A model generated the notes under the pieces. It was not told where the DNA came from and made no database searches. It saw nothing but the letters and a program-made list of their open reading frames with translations. Shown piece after piece: positions 8,969-17,839 of a stretch of DNA of 64,000 nt; the stretch's first letter is position 1, and every line of letters begins with the position of its first letter. The position numbers were made by a program, and so were the translations under genes. The stretch comes from Thermoplasmatota archaeon (GTDB taxonomy: Archaea; Thermoplasmatota; Thermoplasmata; Thermoplasmatales; Thermoplasmataceae): NCBI GenBank assembly GCA_023381355.1, contig JAMCUL010000004.1, forward strand, positions 39,788-103,787, in the 5' to 3' direction.

Positions 8969-9550
8969 TTATAGATTGAAAAACCGTTCTATAATATTCA
9001 GGACTGTTTCACTGTCCAGTCCATGATCAGCTGCAACTTTCTCAGGATCAAGCCCCTCAATATAATCCATGAGAATGTCACGAATTATACTGTCCCTTGT
9101 TCGCGTTATTATTTCTCTTTTGAGTGAGTTTATTATGCTGTTTTTCTTCTCCAATAGTTCCTTTCTGGCACGCATGAGATCGTCAAGTTTTTTTTCAACC
9201 TCAAACAGGGAATTTATGGTGCCTTTTTCCCCGATTTCTGTGTTAGACGGCAATGGGAGATCATATTTCTTGATGTCGATAAAGGATGGAGCATAATCTA
9301 TGACTATGCTTGAAAATCCAGTGGGCATGTAGATTTTTCGTGGAGGACCAAAGCTGTTCTGATTCTGCTCTGCAAGGAAAATCAGATTTGCCTTTTGCAG
9401 AACATCAAGCTGCTTATTTATTGCCTGCTGTGAAACACCAAGACTTTTGCTTATTTCAAGTGCGTATGAAGATTCCAGAAGAAGCCTCCTGAGGATGGCC
9501 CTTCTGGTACTGTTCTCGAGAACCCCCAGGATATCATCTATATCTGTCAT
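8969..9550 (-). CDS. ArsR-type winged-helix regulator in the Hsp20 operon
   Basis: DNA-binding regulator of 193 residues. A winged helix-turn-helix occupies roughly residues 5-65, with LENSTRRAILRRLLLESSYALEISKSLGVSQ and the recognition helix QAINKQLDVLQKANLI. A long charged coiled-coil-like helix (EVEKKLDDLMRARKELLEKKNS) and a helical tail follow, plausibly for dimerisation. ATG 9550 lies one base after the Hsp20 stop; a TTG three codons earlier is less likely. Being second in the hsp20 operon, downstream of a palindrome over the transcription start, it is the obvious candidate for its own repressor, analogous to Phr of Pyrococcus (inference). Confidence 0.82.
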   Translation of the reverse strand: MTDIDDILGVLENSTRRAILRRLLLESSYALEISKSLGVSQQAINKQLDVLQKANLIFLAEQNQNSFGPPRKIYMPTGFSSIVIDYAPSFIDIKKYDLPLPSNTEIGEKGTINSLFEVEKKLDDLMRARKELLEKKNSIINSLKREIITRTRDSIIRDILMDYIEGLDPEKVAADHGLDSETVLNIIERFFNL

Positions 9551-9551
9551 C

Positions 9552-10106
9552 TTATTCAATCTTCACTGATTTTCCGCCTTCTTTCCTGTCCTTTGCCAGA
9601 TCTACTGTCAGATCCAGAATCCCATTGGAGAATTTGGCTTTTGCAGTCTCAGGCTTAATCTGTTCAGTCATGTCAATGCTCTTGTAATATTTTCTCTGTG
9701 AATTCTGAACGTTTATGGTGACATTCTCCTCGGAAACCTTCAGGTCTATGTCATCCCTGGACACACCAGGTAGCTCGAAAGTTACATAAGCATGCTGATC
9801 ATCGTAGTTAATGTCTGTAAGCGGTTCTCTTGCAGATGACTCCTGCTGATTGCCTATGGCAGGTCTTGTGGGTACGTTTCCAAACTCCTGGAAATTGGGT
9901 TTACCGTCTGGACCAACTTTGTAGCTGAAGCCATATATGAAAGGCCCATACTGACTGACCTGGTTTGACTCGCTTTCCTTCATCATTCTCTCCATTATTT
10001 TTCTGAAACGCTCATTTATCCTTTCGAAATCGAACCCAAAATCATCAAACATCGATTCGAACAGATCATCGTCCCAGTCATCGTCCTTCCTTCTTTTCAT
10101 TACCAT
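9552..10106 (-). CDS. Small heat shock protein Hsp20
   Basis: ATP-independent chaperone that binds unfolding proteins, about 184 residues. The alpha-crystallin domain lies in the C-terminal half (about residues 95-175): DDQHAYVTFELPGVSRDDIDLKV, the NVTINV strand, and FSNGILDLTVDL (A/N-G-x-L motif). The C-terminal KSVKIE is close to the I-x-I oligomerisation motif. The N-terminus is strongly acidic, then Phe-rich. ATG 10106 is chosen because AGGTG lies six bases upstream; an in-frame GTG three codons earlier would overlap that site. It is the first gene of the two-gene operon with the winged-helix regulator. Confidence 0.93.
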   Translation of the reverse strand: MVMKRRKDDDWDDDLFESMFDDFGFDFERINERFRKIMERMMKESESNQVSQYGPFIYGFSYKVGPDGKPNFQEFGNVPTRPAIGNQQESSAREPLTDINYDDQHAYVTFELPGVSRDDIDLKVSEENVTINVQNSQRKYYKSIDMTEQIKPETAKAKFSNGILDLTVDLAKDRKEGGKSVKIE

Positions 10107-10118
10107 TTCATACACCTC

Positions 10119-10139
10119 TTGTCAACCAATTGTTGACAA
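10119..10139 (-). promoter_or_regulatory. Palindromic operator at the hsp20 transcription start
   Basis: A perfect inverted repeat with eight-base arms, TTGTCAAC and GTTGACAA, separated by CAATT. A TATA-like CTTTTTATAG lies on the minus strand at about 10158-10167. Transcription should thus start near 10135, inside the palindrome, with the AGGTG ribosome site just beyond it. This placement suits a repressor that blocks RNA polymerase, most simply the winged-helix protein encoded as the second gene. Confidence 0.75.
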
Positions 10140-10259
10140 CTACATATTGCTATTTCCTATAAAAAGATTTTTATCAGATATTCAGGTATCTAGAATCCTG
10201 TTCCGGGCGAATCCCCTGGAGCAGGATTAATTCAGTTCACGTTAAGAAAAAATCTATTC

Positions 10260-10274
10260 TGGAGGGGACCTCCA
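10260..10274. repeat. Short inverted repeat between hsp20 and the S2P gene
   Basis: Arms TGGAGG and CCTCCA separated by GGA. It lies 68 bases past the 3' end of the minus-strand S2P gene's stop codon in plus coordinates, that is upstream-side of hsp20's promoter, in otherwise featureless sequence. A role is not evident; it may be a minor hairpin or chance. Confidence 0.3.
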
Positions 10275-10341
10275 TCTATCCCGAGTCACATGAGCATAAA
10301 TTATCTGAATAAACCTGCCCCACATTTTAGGGCAATTACGC

Positions 10342-11904
10342 TTAGATTATCCGGGGAACGATTATCTCCACCATGAGCATGAAGAAAACGAGAACCGACA
10401 TAAACGATAGTACCTTTGCAATATTTTCTTCCTTACTAAGGTAGGATAAGCGCTTGTGCCTTCCAGCAATCATCAGGGTATCCCTGAAAAACTGAGCACC
10501 GTCGAATATCGCAAGCGGGAGTGCGTTAGTTATTGCAAGAAGGATGTTCACCCAGTAAAACCAGTACACCAGATTTACTGTTGGCCAGAATACAGAGGCT
10601 CCAAATGGGACAGTAAATAGAGCTGTGAATGATGCAGGTATAGGGCTCAAACCTTCAAGCGGAAGGGCTATTGTCTGGAGTATCCCTGTGAATCCTCCGG
10701 TGTAGGCTGAATCGCCAAAAACTATGGACTTCAGGTAATAAATTGGTATTAACCCCAGACCAGAATATACTGTGGTTACTCCAACAAAGCTCTCGTTCTT
10801 CTGTGTCGAGTTAGCAAGAGTTGGGTAATACTGATGGTAGAAGGTATAGGTTGATACTGTTTCGAGATGATAAGTAGTATTGGTTCCCACAAAGTTCCCA
10901 GACACGTAACTGAAGGTTTCCATGGCAATGGTGATGTTCGTTCCAGGCTTTATGCCATTCAGGATGGTTTCAATTGTCATTTCATTGTACGCCGTCTCAT
11001 TATTTATTGAAATTATGAAGCCACCTGATGGTATTCCTGCCTTCTGGGCAGGGTATCCGTTGATTAATGAGGCAACTTCAACCCCAGCAGGGGCCGTATA
11101 CGTATGGAATCCTTTACCGTCATAAACAGTCATGTTGTAGAGATGCCCGGGTTCAAGATATGATGATGTCGTAAGATTGTTGAGAGAATTCCCGGTCACG
11201 TTTCCAAACCCAGTTATCTCCTGACCGGTTATTTTAAGGTTTTTCAATGTTGAGTTTTCCATTATCTCATCAATATATGACCCGGGAACTGCCTGAACTG
11301 CTGCATGCGAAAGTACCAGGCTCGCAATTATGAAGGCAAAAATAGCAATTACAAGATTAACGGCGATACCGGCAGCCACAATCCGTCTTCTCACAACTGG
11401 ATCAGCTTCGGTTATTTCCTTTTCATCAGGCTCAACAAATGCACCTATTGGTACAACGAAGAACATCACGCCTACGGAAGTGACCTTGATTCCGTGCTTT
11501 CTGGCCACTATTCCATGGAACATCTCATGGATAACTATTGAAACGGCAAATGCAACAAGACCGTAGGTTATGGGGATATCCGGGTTTATACCCGGAAGGG
11601 CAAGATACTCGTTAAGCGGCAAGGCAGCGTGTACGGTAAACGAGATCACTGTTCCAAAAACAAGAAGAATAAGCCCCGAAATTAGAAGGAAATATACAAG
11701 TACGATGGAAAATCTTGAAAATGTCTTGGACTGTGAAAGATTTGCGATCCGATCTAGAATTCGTCTATTTTTTGTTACTTTGACAAGTAGTATAACTCCG
11801 CCCAAAGTTTGAAAATGTTTACTTTTATTGATGTATGGACGAGCCAGAATCATACCTGTTATCCATACAAATATGACCAGAATTGCTATTTCGAGATACG
11901 ACAT
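10342..11904 (-). CDS. Site-2 protease family membrane metalloprotease with PDZ domain
   Basis: Intramembrane zinc protease (M50) of 520 residues. The N-terminus is a membrane helix (LEIAILVIFVWITGMILA), followed by a second one near residue 70. The zinc motif HEMFHGIVARKHG (HExxH, near residue 127) sits in a membrane segment. A PDZ-like domain (VASLINGYPAQKAGIPSGGFIISINNETA) lies in the middle, and the third zinc ligand region is NALPLAIFDGAQFF near residue 455, followed by a final membrane helix. Substrates in this lineage are unknown. It has no close operon partner; hsp20 is upstream-side by 237 bases. Confidence 0.87.
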   Translation of the reverse strand: MSYLEIAILVIFVWITGMILARPYINKSKHFQTLGGVILLVKVTKNRRILDRIANLSQSKTFSRFSIVLVYFLLISGLILLVFGTVISFTVHAALPLNEYLALPGINPDIPITYGLVAFAVSIVIHEMFHGIVARKHGIKVTSVGVMFFVVPIGAFVEPDEKEITEADPVVRRRIVAAGIAVNLVIAIFAFIIASLVLSHAAVQAVPGSYIDEIMENSTLKNLKITGQEITGFGNVTGNSLNNLTTSSYLEPGHLYNMTVYDGKGFHTYTAPAGVEVASLINGYPAQKAGIPSGGFIISINNETAYNEMTIETILNGIKPGTNITIAMETFSYVSGNFVGTNTTYHLETVSTYTFYHQYYPTLANSTQKNESFVGVTTVYSGLGLIPIYYLKSIVFGDSAYTGGFTGILQTIALPLEGLSPIPASFTALFTVPFGASVFWPTVNLVYWFYWVNILLAITNALPLAIFDGAQFFRDTLMIAGRHKRLSYLSKEENIAKVLSFMSVLVFFMLMVEIIVPRII

Positions 11905-12037
11905 GGTTTACCTATTCCGGTTATGGCATGAGAATCTGCATTAAATTACTTTTCATAAAAAAGTTGAGAAGTTGATTCTGATTTACGTGACTTTTGTTTC
12001 CGAACCATTTTAATATGTCTTCTGCATTGATATGCTG

Positions 12038-13195
12038 ATGAAGACAACACTTAGCCATATAAAGGCGGATATAGGAAGTTTACCTGGTCATACAACTGTA
12101 CACGAGGATGTGGAAAAAACAGTAAGGAAGCATATTATCGAAAATGGAAAAGGAATAATCTGGGATAGTTTTATTGGCCATATTGGGGACGATATTCAGA
12201 TAACCATGGTGCATGGGAATGGCATAAACGCTTCAGAGGTACATAAGCTCGCGTGGGATGCTTTCAAGGCAGGAACCGAGGTTGCAAAAGATCTTGGTCT
12301 TTACGGTGCAGGTCAGGATCTCCTTAAAGATTCATTTTCAGGTAATATAAAAGGGATGGGGCCTGGGGTCGCGGAAATGGAGATAACACCAAGAAAAAGC
12401 GAGCCATTCATAGTGTTTATGATGGACAAGACCGAGCCCGGAGCATTTAATTACCCTATATTCAGGATGTTTGCGGACCCATTCAACACACCCGGACTGG
12501 TAATAGACAACAACATGCATTCCGGGTTCAGGTTTGAGATATGGGATATTGTTAAGGCAAAATCAATCTTCCTTGACGCTCCTGAGGAGATGTATGATAT
12601 TATATCACTTATAGGAACGAAGGGAAGATATGTTATCAAGAGAGTATTCACAAAGGAAAACCATGAGAAACTACCAAATGAGAATGTGGCCGTCATCACT
12701 ACGGACAAGCTGTCGTTCATTGCGGGAGAATATGTTGGAAAGGACGATCCTGCAGGCATAGTCAGGATTCAGTCAGGCCTTCCAGCATCCGGGGAGGTTA
12801 TGGAAGCGTTTACCCATCCATATCTTGTTTCGGGATGGATGAGGGGATCATTCAACGGGCCTTTGATGCCAGTTGCAATGAATCAGTCCAAGATGGTAAG
12901 ATTTGACGGTCCTCCTAAGGTTGTGGGACTTGGATTTGTCTATAAGGACAAGAGACTGGTTGGCCCTGTCGACATGTTTGATGATCCCGCTTATGACAAT
13001 GCAAGAGCAAAGGCGAACGATATTGCAGATTATATAAGGAGGATGGGCCCATTTGAGCCGCACCGTCTCCCAGAGGAGGACATGGAATACACCACGCTGC
13101 CAAAAGTCCTTGAAAAGCTTGGTGGAAGGTTCAAGTCAATCGAAGGCCAGGAAAAAAAGGGGAAAGTCCATGAGTCAACTCTTGACATGGATTAG
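12038..13195 (+). CDS. fbp: Fructose-1,6-bisphosphate aldolase/phosphatase
   Basis: Bifunctional gluconeogenic enzyme of archaea that condenses triose phosphates and dephosphorylates the product, 385 residues. Recognised by the N-terminal KTTLSHIKADIGSLPGHT, the ITMVHGNG and YGAGQDLL stretches, MDKTEPGAFNYPIFRMFADPFNTPGLVID, and MNQSKMVRFDGPPKV late in the protein. Many acidic metal ligands of the family are present. ATG 12038 is favoured over ATG 12032 (two residues longer) because the TATA-like TTTTAATAT at 12008-12016 centres 26 bases before it. Its presence points to sugar synthesis from C2/C3 compounds such as acetate or pyruvate. Confidence 0.94.
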   Translation: MKTTLSHIKADIGSLPGHTTVHEDVEKTVRKHIIENGKGIIWDSFIGHIGDDIQITMVHGNGINASEVHKLAWDAFKAGTEVAKDLGLYGAGQDLLKDSFSGNIKGMGPGVAEMEITPRKSEPFIVFMMDKTEPGAFNYPIFRMFADPFNTPGLVIDNNMHSGFRFEIWDIVKAKSIFLDAPEEMYDIISLIGTKGRYVIKRVFTKENHEKLPNENVAVITTDKLSFIAGEYVGKDDPAGIVRIQSGLPASGEVMEAFTHPYLVSGWMRGSFNGPLMPVAMNQSKMVRFDGPPKVVGLGFVYKDKRLVGPVDMFDDPAYDNARAKANDIADYIRRMGPFEPHRLPEEDMEYTTLPKVLEKLGGRFKSIEGQEKKGKVHESTLDMD

Positions 13196-13210
13196 GAACA
13201 AGAATTCAGC

Positions 13211-13711
13211 ATGAGCACACAACCAACATGGGATCAGTACTTCATGGGAATGGCACATCTTGCGTCCCTGAGGTCCAACTGCGTGAGAAGGAGTGTGGGA
13301 GCTGTCATCGTAAAGGACAAGAACGTCCTTGCCACTGGTTATAATGGTCCTCCCAGTGGAGCACAGCACTGTGATGTTGTGAGCTGTATACGAATTGATA
13401 TGAATATTCCTTCTGGTGAAAGGCATGAGCTGTGCAGGGGGTTGCACGCTGAGCAAAACGCGATAATTCAAGCTGCTGTTCACGGTGTGAGCATAAAGGA
13501 TTCGGTTATTTATACAACCACACATCCCTGTGTTGTTTGTGCCAAGATGATCCTAAATGCTCAAATACATGAAATCATATACGCTGACGGTTACCCTGAC
13601 GAGCTATCTCAACTGATGTTGCTGGAAAGTAATGTCAAGACCAGAGAATTCAAGATGACAAGAGATGATCTGATTGAGCTGCTTAAGGTCAGGACTGACC
13701 TGAAGCTGTGA
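13211..13711 (+). CDS. Deoxycytidylate (dCMP) deaminase
   Basis: Zinc-dependent deaminase of 166 residues turning dCMP into dUMP for thymidylate synthesis. Zinc and catalytic motifs are LHAEQNAI (His, Glu) and HPCVVCAKM (two Cys). The N-terminal [28 protein letters not shown] and GYNGPPSG are typical of the dCMP deaminase branch rather than cytidine deaminases. It lies 15 bases after the FBP aldolase/phosphatase gene and six before DedA, so the three are probably one transcript. Confidence 0.92.
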   Translation: MSTQPTWDQYFMGMAHLASLRSNCVRRSVGAVIVKDKNVLATGYNGPPSGAQHCDVVSCIRIDMNIPSGERHELCRGLHAEQNAIIQAAVHGVSIKDSVIYTTTHPCVVCAKMILNAQIHEIIYADGYPDELSQLMLLESNVKTREFKMTRDDLIELLKVRTDLKL

Positions 13712-13717
13712 TCTAAA

Positions 13718-14383
13718 ATGAGTTCAGTCATATCCGGTTTGATTGCGTATGTAGTTAATGTTATCATTTATGTGATTCGTGTCTCAAATTACCCTGGCAT
13801 TTTCTTCCTGATGTTCCTGGAAGGTGTCCTCCTCCCTATCCCTTCCGAAGTTGTCATGGCATTTGCAGGTTATCTTTCCCTTACAGGCCAGCTTCCTGCC
13901 TTTCTCGGGATTCCTCCGGTCATTCTTGCCCTCATTGCAGGAAGTACAGGGAATGCAGTTGGTGCAGCAGCTGCGTATGCTATCGGTTATTATGGAGGAA
14001 GGCCGGCAATACTCAGATTTGGAAAATATGTGAGGCTTGATCAGGATACACTTGCCAAGACTGAGAAGTGGTTCAATAAATATGGTGAAGTCTCGGTATT
14101 CTTCACGAGACTGGTACCTGTGTTCAGAACATTTATTTCAATTCCAGCAGGTCTTGCAGAAATGAATTTTAAGAAATTCATAATTCTTACCTTTGTTGGG
14201 ACAGTTATCTGGGATTCTGTCCTCATTTACCTTGGCTACATCCTTGGAAGCAAATGGCAGAATATCCTTGGGGCGTTCAATGATTATTCCTATATTGCAA
14301 TAGCAGCAGCGTTTGCCGTATTGATATATGTTTATTACAAACTTTCCCGAAGGAGCAGTACAAAAAATACGACCGGAAATTGA
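13718..14383 (+). CDS. DedA family membrane protein
   Basis: Integral membrane protein of 221 residues from the DedA/SNARE-associated (VTT) family, thought to move or flip lipids or lipid carriers. Family signatures are FLEGVLLPIPSEVVMAFAGYL, the GNAVGAAAAYAIGYYGG loop, and FFTRLVPVFRTFISIPAGLAEM. Four to five membrane helices are apparent, ending with a helix near the C-terminus and a basic tail. A GTGAT site lies just before the ATG. Substrate unknown. Confidence 0.88.
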   Translation: MSSVISGLIAYVVNVIIYVIRVSNYPGIFFLMFLEGVLLPIPSEVVMAFAGYLSLTGQLPAFLGIPPVILALIAGSTGNAVGAAAAYAIGYYGGRPAILRFGKYVRLDQDTLAKTEKWFNKYGEVSVFFTRLVPVFRTFISIPAGLAEMNFKKFIILTFVGTVIWDSVLIYLGYILGSKWQNILGAFNDYSYIAIAAAFAVLIYVYYKLSRRSSTKNTTGN

Positions 14384-14516
14384 ATCGATGAACAATTTAA
14401 ACATGTGATTCCTCATTTTCTGATATCAGGCCAGGCAAAATTTTAGGCTTCTTGATCAAGGCATGCATTGGAAAGAATTTATAACTAAAAATCAATAGGG
14501 TGTCTGGGTAGAAGAA

Positions 14517-14666
14517 ATGCCATTTGCTGAATCAATAGAAAGAAGACTGAACAAGAAAATATGCATGAGATGTGATGCCAGGAATTCCGTGAAGGCCACG
14601 AGATGCAGAAAATGTGGATATACTGGATTGAGGATGAAGGCTAAGGAAAGGCGCGGTGGCCAGTGA
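14517..14666 (+). CDS. rpl40e: 50S ribosomal protein L40e
   Basis: A 49-residue zinc-ribbon ribosomal protein. It begins [20 protein letters not shown] and has two Cys pairs, CMRC and CRKC, then the basic tail [12 protein letters not shown], exactly the archaeal L40e pattern. A TATA-like GAATTTATAAC at about 14475-14485 lies upstream. The purQ gene starts six bases after its stop, so the two probably share a transcript. Confidence 0.93.
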   Translation: MPFAESIERRLNKKICMRCDARNSVKATRCRKCGYTGLRMKAKERRGGQ

Positions 14667-14672
14667 TATCTG

Positions 14673-15461
14673 TTGGATAGTAAACCACTAAGGGCCGGAA
14701 TACTGAGAATGGAAGGCACGAACAATGATTCCGAGGCCTTTCGCTCATTTCAGGAATCAGGGTTTGAACCAAGATACATTCATATCTGGGAGATAGAACA
14801 TTCCAGAACTAGCCTTGAGGATTACAGCGTCCTGTTTATTCCCGGTGGTTTTTCGGCCGGAGATTATGTAAGGGCCGGTGCAATTTTTGCTTTAAGGTTG
14901 AAGAACTCGTCGGAGCACATCCTCAGGAGAATGGTTGAAGATGGAGTTCCGGTTATAGGGGCATGCAATGGATTCCAGGTTCTTACCGAAACAGGCATGA
15001 TAGGATCCAGTTACGGCAGGAGAGATATCGCACTGGGAGTGAATCAAAGTGGAAAGTTTGAATGCAGGACTGTGTATATCAAGTATACGGGCAGGAACAG
15101 GATATTTGATGGGATTATCAGCAGGAATTCGATCTTTGAGATACCTGTAGCACATAAGGAAGGGAACATCAGGTTCATTAATGACACGATAATGAACGAC
15201 CTGGTGGATGAGGGCAGGAACCTTTTCACATACTTCGATCCGACTGGCTCTGGAAGTTCATATCCATGGAACCCGAATGGTTCTGTTCATGATATTGCAG
15301 GAATTTCAGGCGAATTTGGTAATATAATTGGACTCATGCCTCATCCCGAGAGAATTTTTTACAGATATCAACTCTCCACGAACGGTAAAATTAAGGAAAT
15401 GCAGCCGTTTGGCCAGCTTTTCTTCTCTGCACTTAGAAAATATGCCGAAAGGCGAAACTAA
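14673..15461 (+). CDS. purQ: Phosphoribosylformylglycinamidine synthase subunit PurQ
   Basis: Glutaminase subunit of FGAM synthase in purine synthesis, 262 residues. The class I amidotransferase motifs are FIPGGFSAGDYVRAGAI, the nucleophile region GACNGFQVL (Cys near residue 92), and LMPHPER with the catalytic His. The start is a TTG at 14673, six bases after rpl40e. The only nearby ATG (14709) falls inside the conserved first strand, so TTG is preferred. No PurL or PurS is seen in the window. The stop overlaps the convergent UPF0200 gene by four bases. Confidence 0.92.
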   Translation: MDSKPLRAGILRMEGTNNDSEAFRSFQESGFEPRYIHIWEIEHSRTSLEDYSVLFIPGGFSAGDYVRAGAIFALRLKNSSEHILRRMVEDGVPVIGACNGFQVLTETGMIGSSYGRRDIALGVNQSGKFECRTVYIKYTGRNRIFDGIISRNSIFEIPVAHKEGNIRFINDTIMNDLVDEGRNLFTYFDPTGSGSSYPWNPNGSVHDIAGISGEFGNIIGLMPHPERIFYRYQLSTNGKIKEMQPFGQLFFSALRKYAERRN

Positions 15462-16003
15462 ACTTCCGGATGCTCCTTTTCAATTCGTTCCAGGAGGCTT
15501 TCGACATTCGCCTTGAATTCTTCAAGCGTTGAATCATTGACAATCATGTAATCAGAAAGTGAGATTGCCTTTCCAATCCCCCATGACAGCTCTCTCTCGT
15601 CTCTCTTTACCAGTTCATCCATTATCTTTATGTCGTCAGGCCTGCTTCTCTTGACGATTCGTTTCAGTCTCTCATCCCTGTCTGTATGGATTGCAACCAG
15701 AACAAGATTTGGATTAACCTTCTGAAAATAATTAAATTCTTCCATGTTACGGAGACCATCTACAATTACGTGGTTCTTTTCCTTTATGTCTTCGACCAGC
15801 CTCCTTGCCCATATATCCATGCCATAAAGTTCCCTTTCCCTGTTGGAAAACGCCCCTATACTTCCATCATTCTCATTAATTCCATTCAATTTGGCGTATT
15901 TTCTGACTGTGTCCCCCATGTGGTAATCTATCCATCCATGCGTCCTAGCGACCTTAATAAATTCATCTTTCCCTGATCCAGGCATCCCGGTAATAATAAG
16001 CAT
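15458..16003 (-). CDS. UPF0200 family P-loop kinase-like protein
   Basis: P-loop NTPase of 181 residues with the archaeal UPF0200/AAA_18 pattern, resembling dephospho-CoA kinase and adenylate kinase. Walker A is TGMPGSGKDEF at the N-terminus. A substrate-lid-like stretch is MGDTVRKYAKLNGI; HVIVDGLRNMEEF contains the acidic strand, and VAIHTDRDERLKRIVKRSR is arginine-rich as in nucleotide kinase lids. The true substrate is not established. It is a single gene, convergent with purQ. Confidence 0.8.
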   Translation of the reverse strand: MLIITGMPGSGKDEFIKVARTHGWIDYHMGDTVRKYAKLNGINENDGSIGAFSNRERELYGMDIWARRLVEDIKEKNHVIVDGLRNMEEFNYFQKVNPNLVLVAIHTDRDERLKRIVKRSRPDDIKIMDELVKRDERELSWGIGKAISLSDYMIVNDSTLEEFKANVESLLERIEKEHPEV

Positions 16004-16150
16004 CGGCTACGTTTATGACTTGAAAGTTAATAACATGTTCTCATCAGGTGATTTTCTGATTCTGACGAATTGCCATCGCACAGGAACATGCAGGCCGATG
16101 TGTGTAACATTTCGAAAAATAGATATGTATTCAGTAATATGGTTTTCCAC

Positions 16151-16222
16151 GGACAGGTGGCAGAGAGGCGATGCGTGGGACTGCAGATCCCATCTACTAG
16201 GGTTCAAATCCCTACCTGTCCT
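16151..16222 (+). tRNA. tRNA-Cys (GCA)
   Basis: A full cloverleaf of 72 bases without encoded CCA. The acceptor stem is GGACAGG with CCTGTCC, the anticodon arm is TGGGA-CTGCAGA-TCCCA giving anticodon GCA, and the T loop is GGTTCAAATCC. The discriminator base is T (U73), the identity base expected for tRNA-Cys. No intron is seen. Confidence 0.95.
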
Positions 16223-16588
16223 TAATTAAATGCTTCATAGAGCCTTCTCTTCTTTTTGGACGCTATTAAGCGGATATCTGAACTCACGAACTCAGAAGGT
16301 ATATGATAATGTGCTATTTCCATATAAGATGAAATTTTTTTCTCGTGGAACTTATGCTGGCACCGCTTCAAGGATACATTACAGTTCAGCAGCCGTACGT
16401 CTTCCTCAAACATCATTTTACTAACGCCAGAATGTGATTCCTTGAGATTTCCCCTCTTTCATCTATATTATTAATTGTTGATGGCATCAATAACCTTGAA
16501 TCGCAGAATTATCCATCCATAATCAAATCATGCAGAACTCAAAGTTAAAAAGGCATATAAAGTGGTAACAGGTAGCATTGCAAGGATT

Positions 16589-16684
16589 ATGCATTCAAGA
16601 CAGGATGGGAAATTCATAGAAACGTCCCTCAGGAATGAATCACTAGTTGGTGAGGGGGGTAGTGCCTTACTTTCCACATGGTAA
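16589..16684 (+). CDS. Candidate 31-residue small protein or short RNA gene
   Basis: A short open frame beginning MHSRQDGKFIETSLRNESL and ending ALLSTW. A TATA-like CATATAAAG (16554-16562) lies about 31 bases before the ATG, and AGG sits four bases before it. A terminator-like hairpin covers the stop codon. Nothing similar is recognised. The unit could equally be a non-coding RNA of about 110 bases that happens to be open. Confidence 0.3.
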   Translation: MHSRQDGKFIETSLRNESLVGEGGSALLSTW

Positions 16685-16692
16685 GCGTGGAA
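16672..16692 (+). terminator. Hairpin with T-rich tail
   Basis: Perfect six-base arms TTCCAC and GTGGAA with a nine-base loop, followed by AATAATTTTC. It closes the candidate mini-transcription unit and precedes the FMN reductase promoter. Confidence 0.4.
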
Positions 16693-16734
16693 TAATTTTC
16701 TATATTAAATGAGAATACATACCATGTTGTGAAT

Positions 16735-17283
16735 ATGAAGATAATAGGATTTGGCGGGAGTCTCAGGAAAGGATCATACAACTTAATGCTTCTAAATGAA
16801 TTCAAGAGGATAAATCAGGACCTGTTTGATGTGGAAATTGCAGATATTTCAGGTATACCTGTTTATAACCAGGATCTTGATAGTAATCAGCCCGAAAGCG
16901 TGACACTTCTCAGGGAGAGAGTGAAGAGTTCTGATGGGTTTGTGATTTCAACGCCAGAATATGACTTTTCTATTCCTGGCTTCCTGAAGAATACACTTGA
17001 TTATCTCTCGCGACCTGTTGGCATGAACCCTTTTTCAGGAAAAGCCGGAGCAATAATGAGTACATCAATCAGCATGCTTGGCGGCTCGAGAGCACAGTAT
17101 CACCTCAGGCAGGTATTAACCTATCTGGACACGAGAATAGTCAACAAGCCAGAGATATTCGTAACGTTTGCAAACCAGAAATTTGACGAAAATGGTAGGC
17201 TGAAAGATGAAATGACTACAAAATTCATAAGGGAACTGGGTGAAAAACTAAGAAGTGAAATCAACAAATCCTCATTAACCTGA
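16735..17283 (+). CDS. NADPH-dependent FMN reductase family protein
   Basis: Flavodoxin-fold reductase of 182 residues using FMN and NAD(P)H, of the chromate/azo/quinone reductase group. The FMN phosphate loop is IIGFGGSLRKGSYNLML at the N-terminus, the second FMN-contact motif is ISTPEYDFSIPGFLKNTLDYLSRP, and GGSRAQYHLRQVL follows. ATG 16735 is chosen over GTG 16729 because the TATA-like CTATATTAAAT centres about 28 bases before it. It stands alone; its physiological substrate cannot be told. Confidence 0.9.
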   Translation: MKIIGFGGSLRKGSYNLMLLNEFKRINQDLFDVEIADISGIPVYNQDLDSNQPESVTLLRERVKSSDGFVISTPEYDFSIPGFLKNTLDYLSRPVGMNPFSGKAGAIMSTSISMLGGSRAQYHLRQVLTYLDTRIVNKPEIFVTFANQKFDENGRLKDEMTTKFIRELGEKLRSEINKSSLT

Positions 17284-17582
17284 ATTTACATCGTTGAGAT
17301 TTTTTTGGGTCTATTCTAAGGATCATAATCAGCATGAAAAACTGGATTCATATGGAAGTTGGGAGATATCCTTCATGAATGTGAAATCATGAATGACGAC
17401 ACTTATAGAATAAAGGTTAAACAATCCATTCAAATGACGCTAATTTCAACAGGAATCTGATTCAGATAGACCTGCAATGAAAGAGCGCCCAAGAGGAGTA
17501 ACGATTCTTGTAACACTGCCAGGAGCCGCGGGATGGATCCACCCTCCAAAAATTCATTATTCAATAAAGAGAAGAGTTACGG

Positions 17583-17756
17583 ATGTATATTAGACACCTC
17601 TATTATCCAGCATGTCCTGGGGACATTCCTTATTTTTCTGAGATCAGAGAAGCAACGGCTAATGAAGCACCTGAATTAATTAAATTTATCCGGGAAGTAA
17701 GTCCGGATAAAACTCAAGTTTATGAAAATCCAGAGTTAATACTATATCCCATGTAA
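17583..17756 (+). CDS. Possible 57-residue small protein or gene remnant
   Basis: An open frame of 57 codons with protein-like composition: it begins MYIRHLYYPACPGDIPYF, continues through REATANEAPELIKFIREV and ends ELILYPM. I cannot assign it to a family. There is no clear promoter or ribosome site, and a 38-codon frame overlaps its first 11 bases, so a fragment of a decayed gene is as likely as a functional small gene. Confidence 0.3.
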   Translation: MYIRHLYYPACPGDIPYFSEIREATANEAPELIKFIREVSPDKTQVYENPELILYPM

Positions 17757-17839
17757 TATATCCCCCTGATATAGGATTTCCAAATGCAGGAAAAATTCAC
17801 ATAATATTAAATTAATGATGATGTTCAATTACTATTAGG

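Larger units (their letters stand above)
16223..16734. other. Gene-poor stretch with one candidate mini-transcription unit
   Basis: About 510 bases between tRNA-Cys and the FMN reductase. Most of it shows no structure or coding pattern I can support. The last 140 bases hold a TATA-like box, a 31-codon open frame and a hairpin (described separately), then the TATA-like CTATATTAAAT (16700-16710) that should serve the leaderless FMN reductase. Confidence 0.5.

Noticed and set aside
16020..16229. Plus-strand 69-codon frame before the FMN reductase
   Set aside because: It runs through the whole tRNA-Cys gene, so it is a chance frame.
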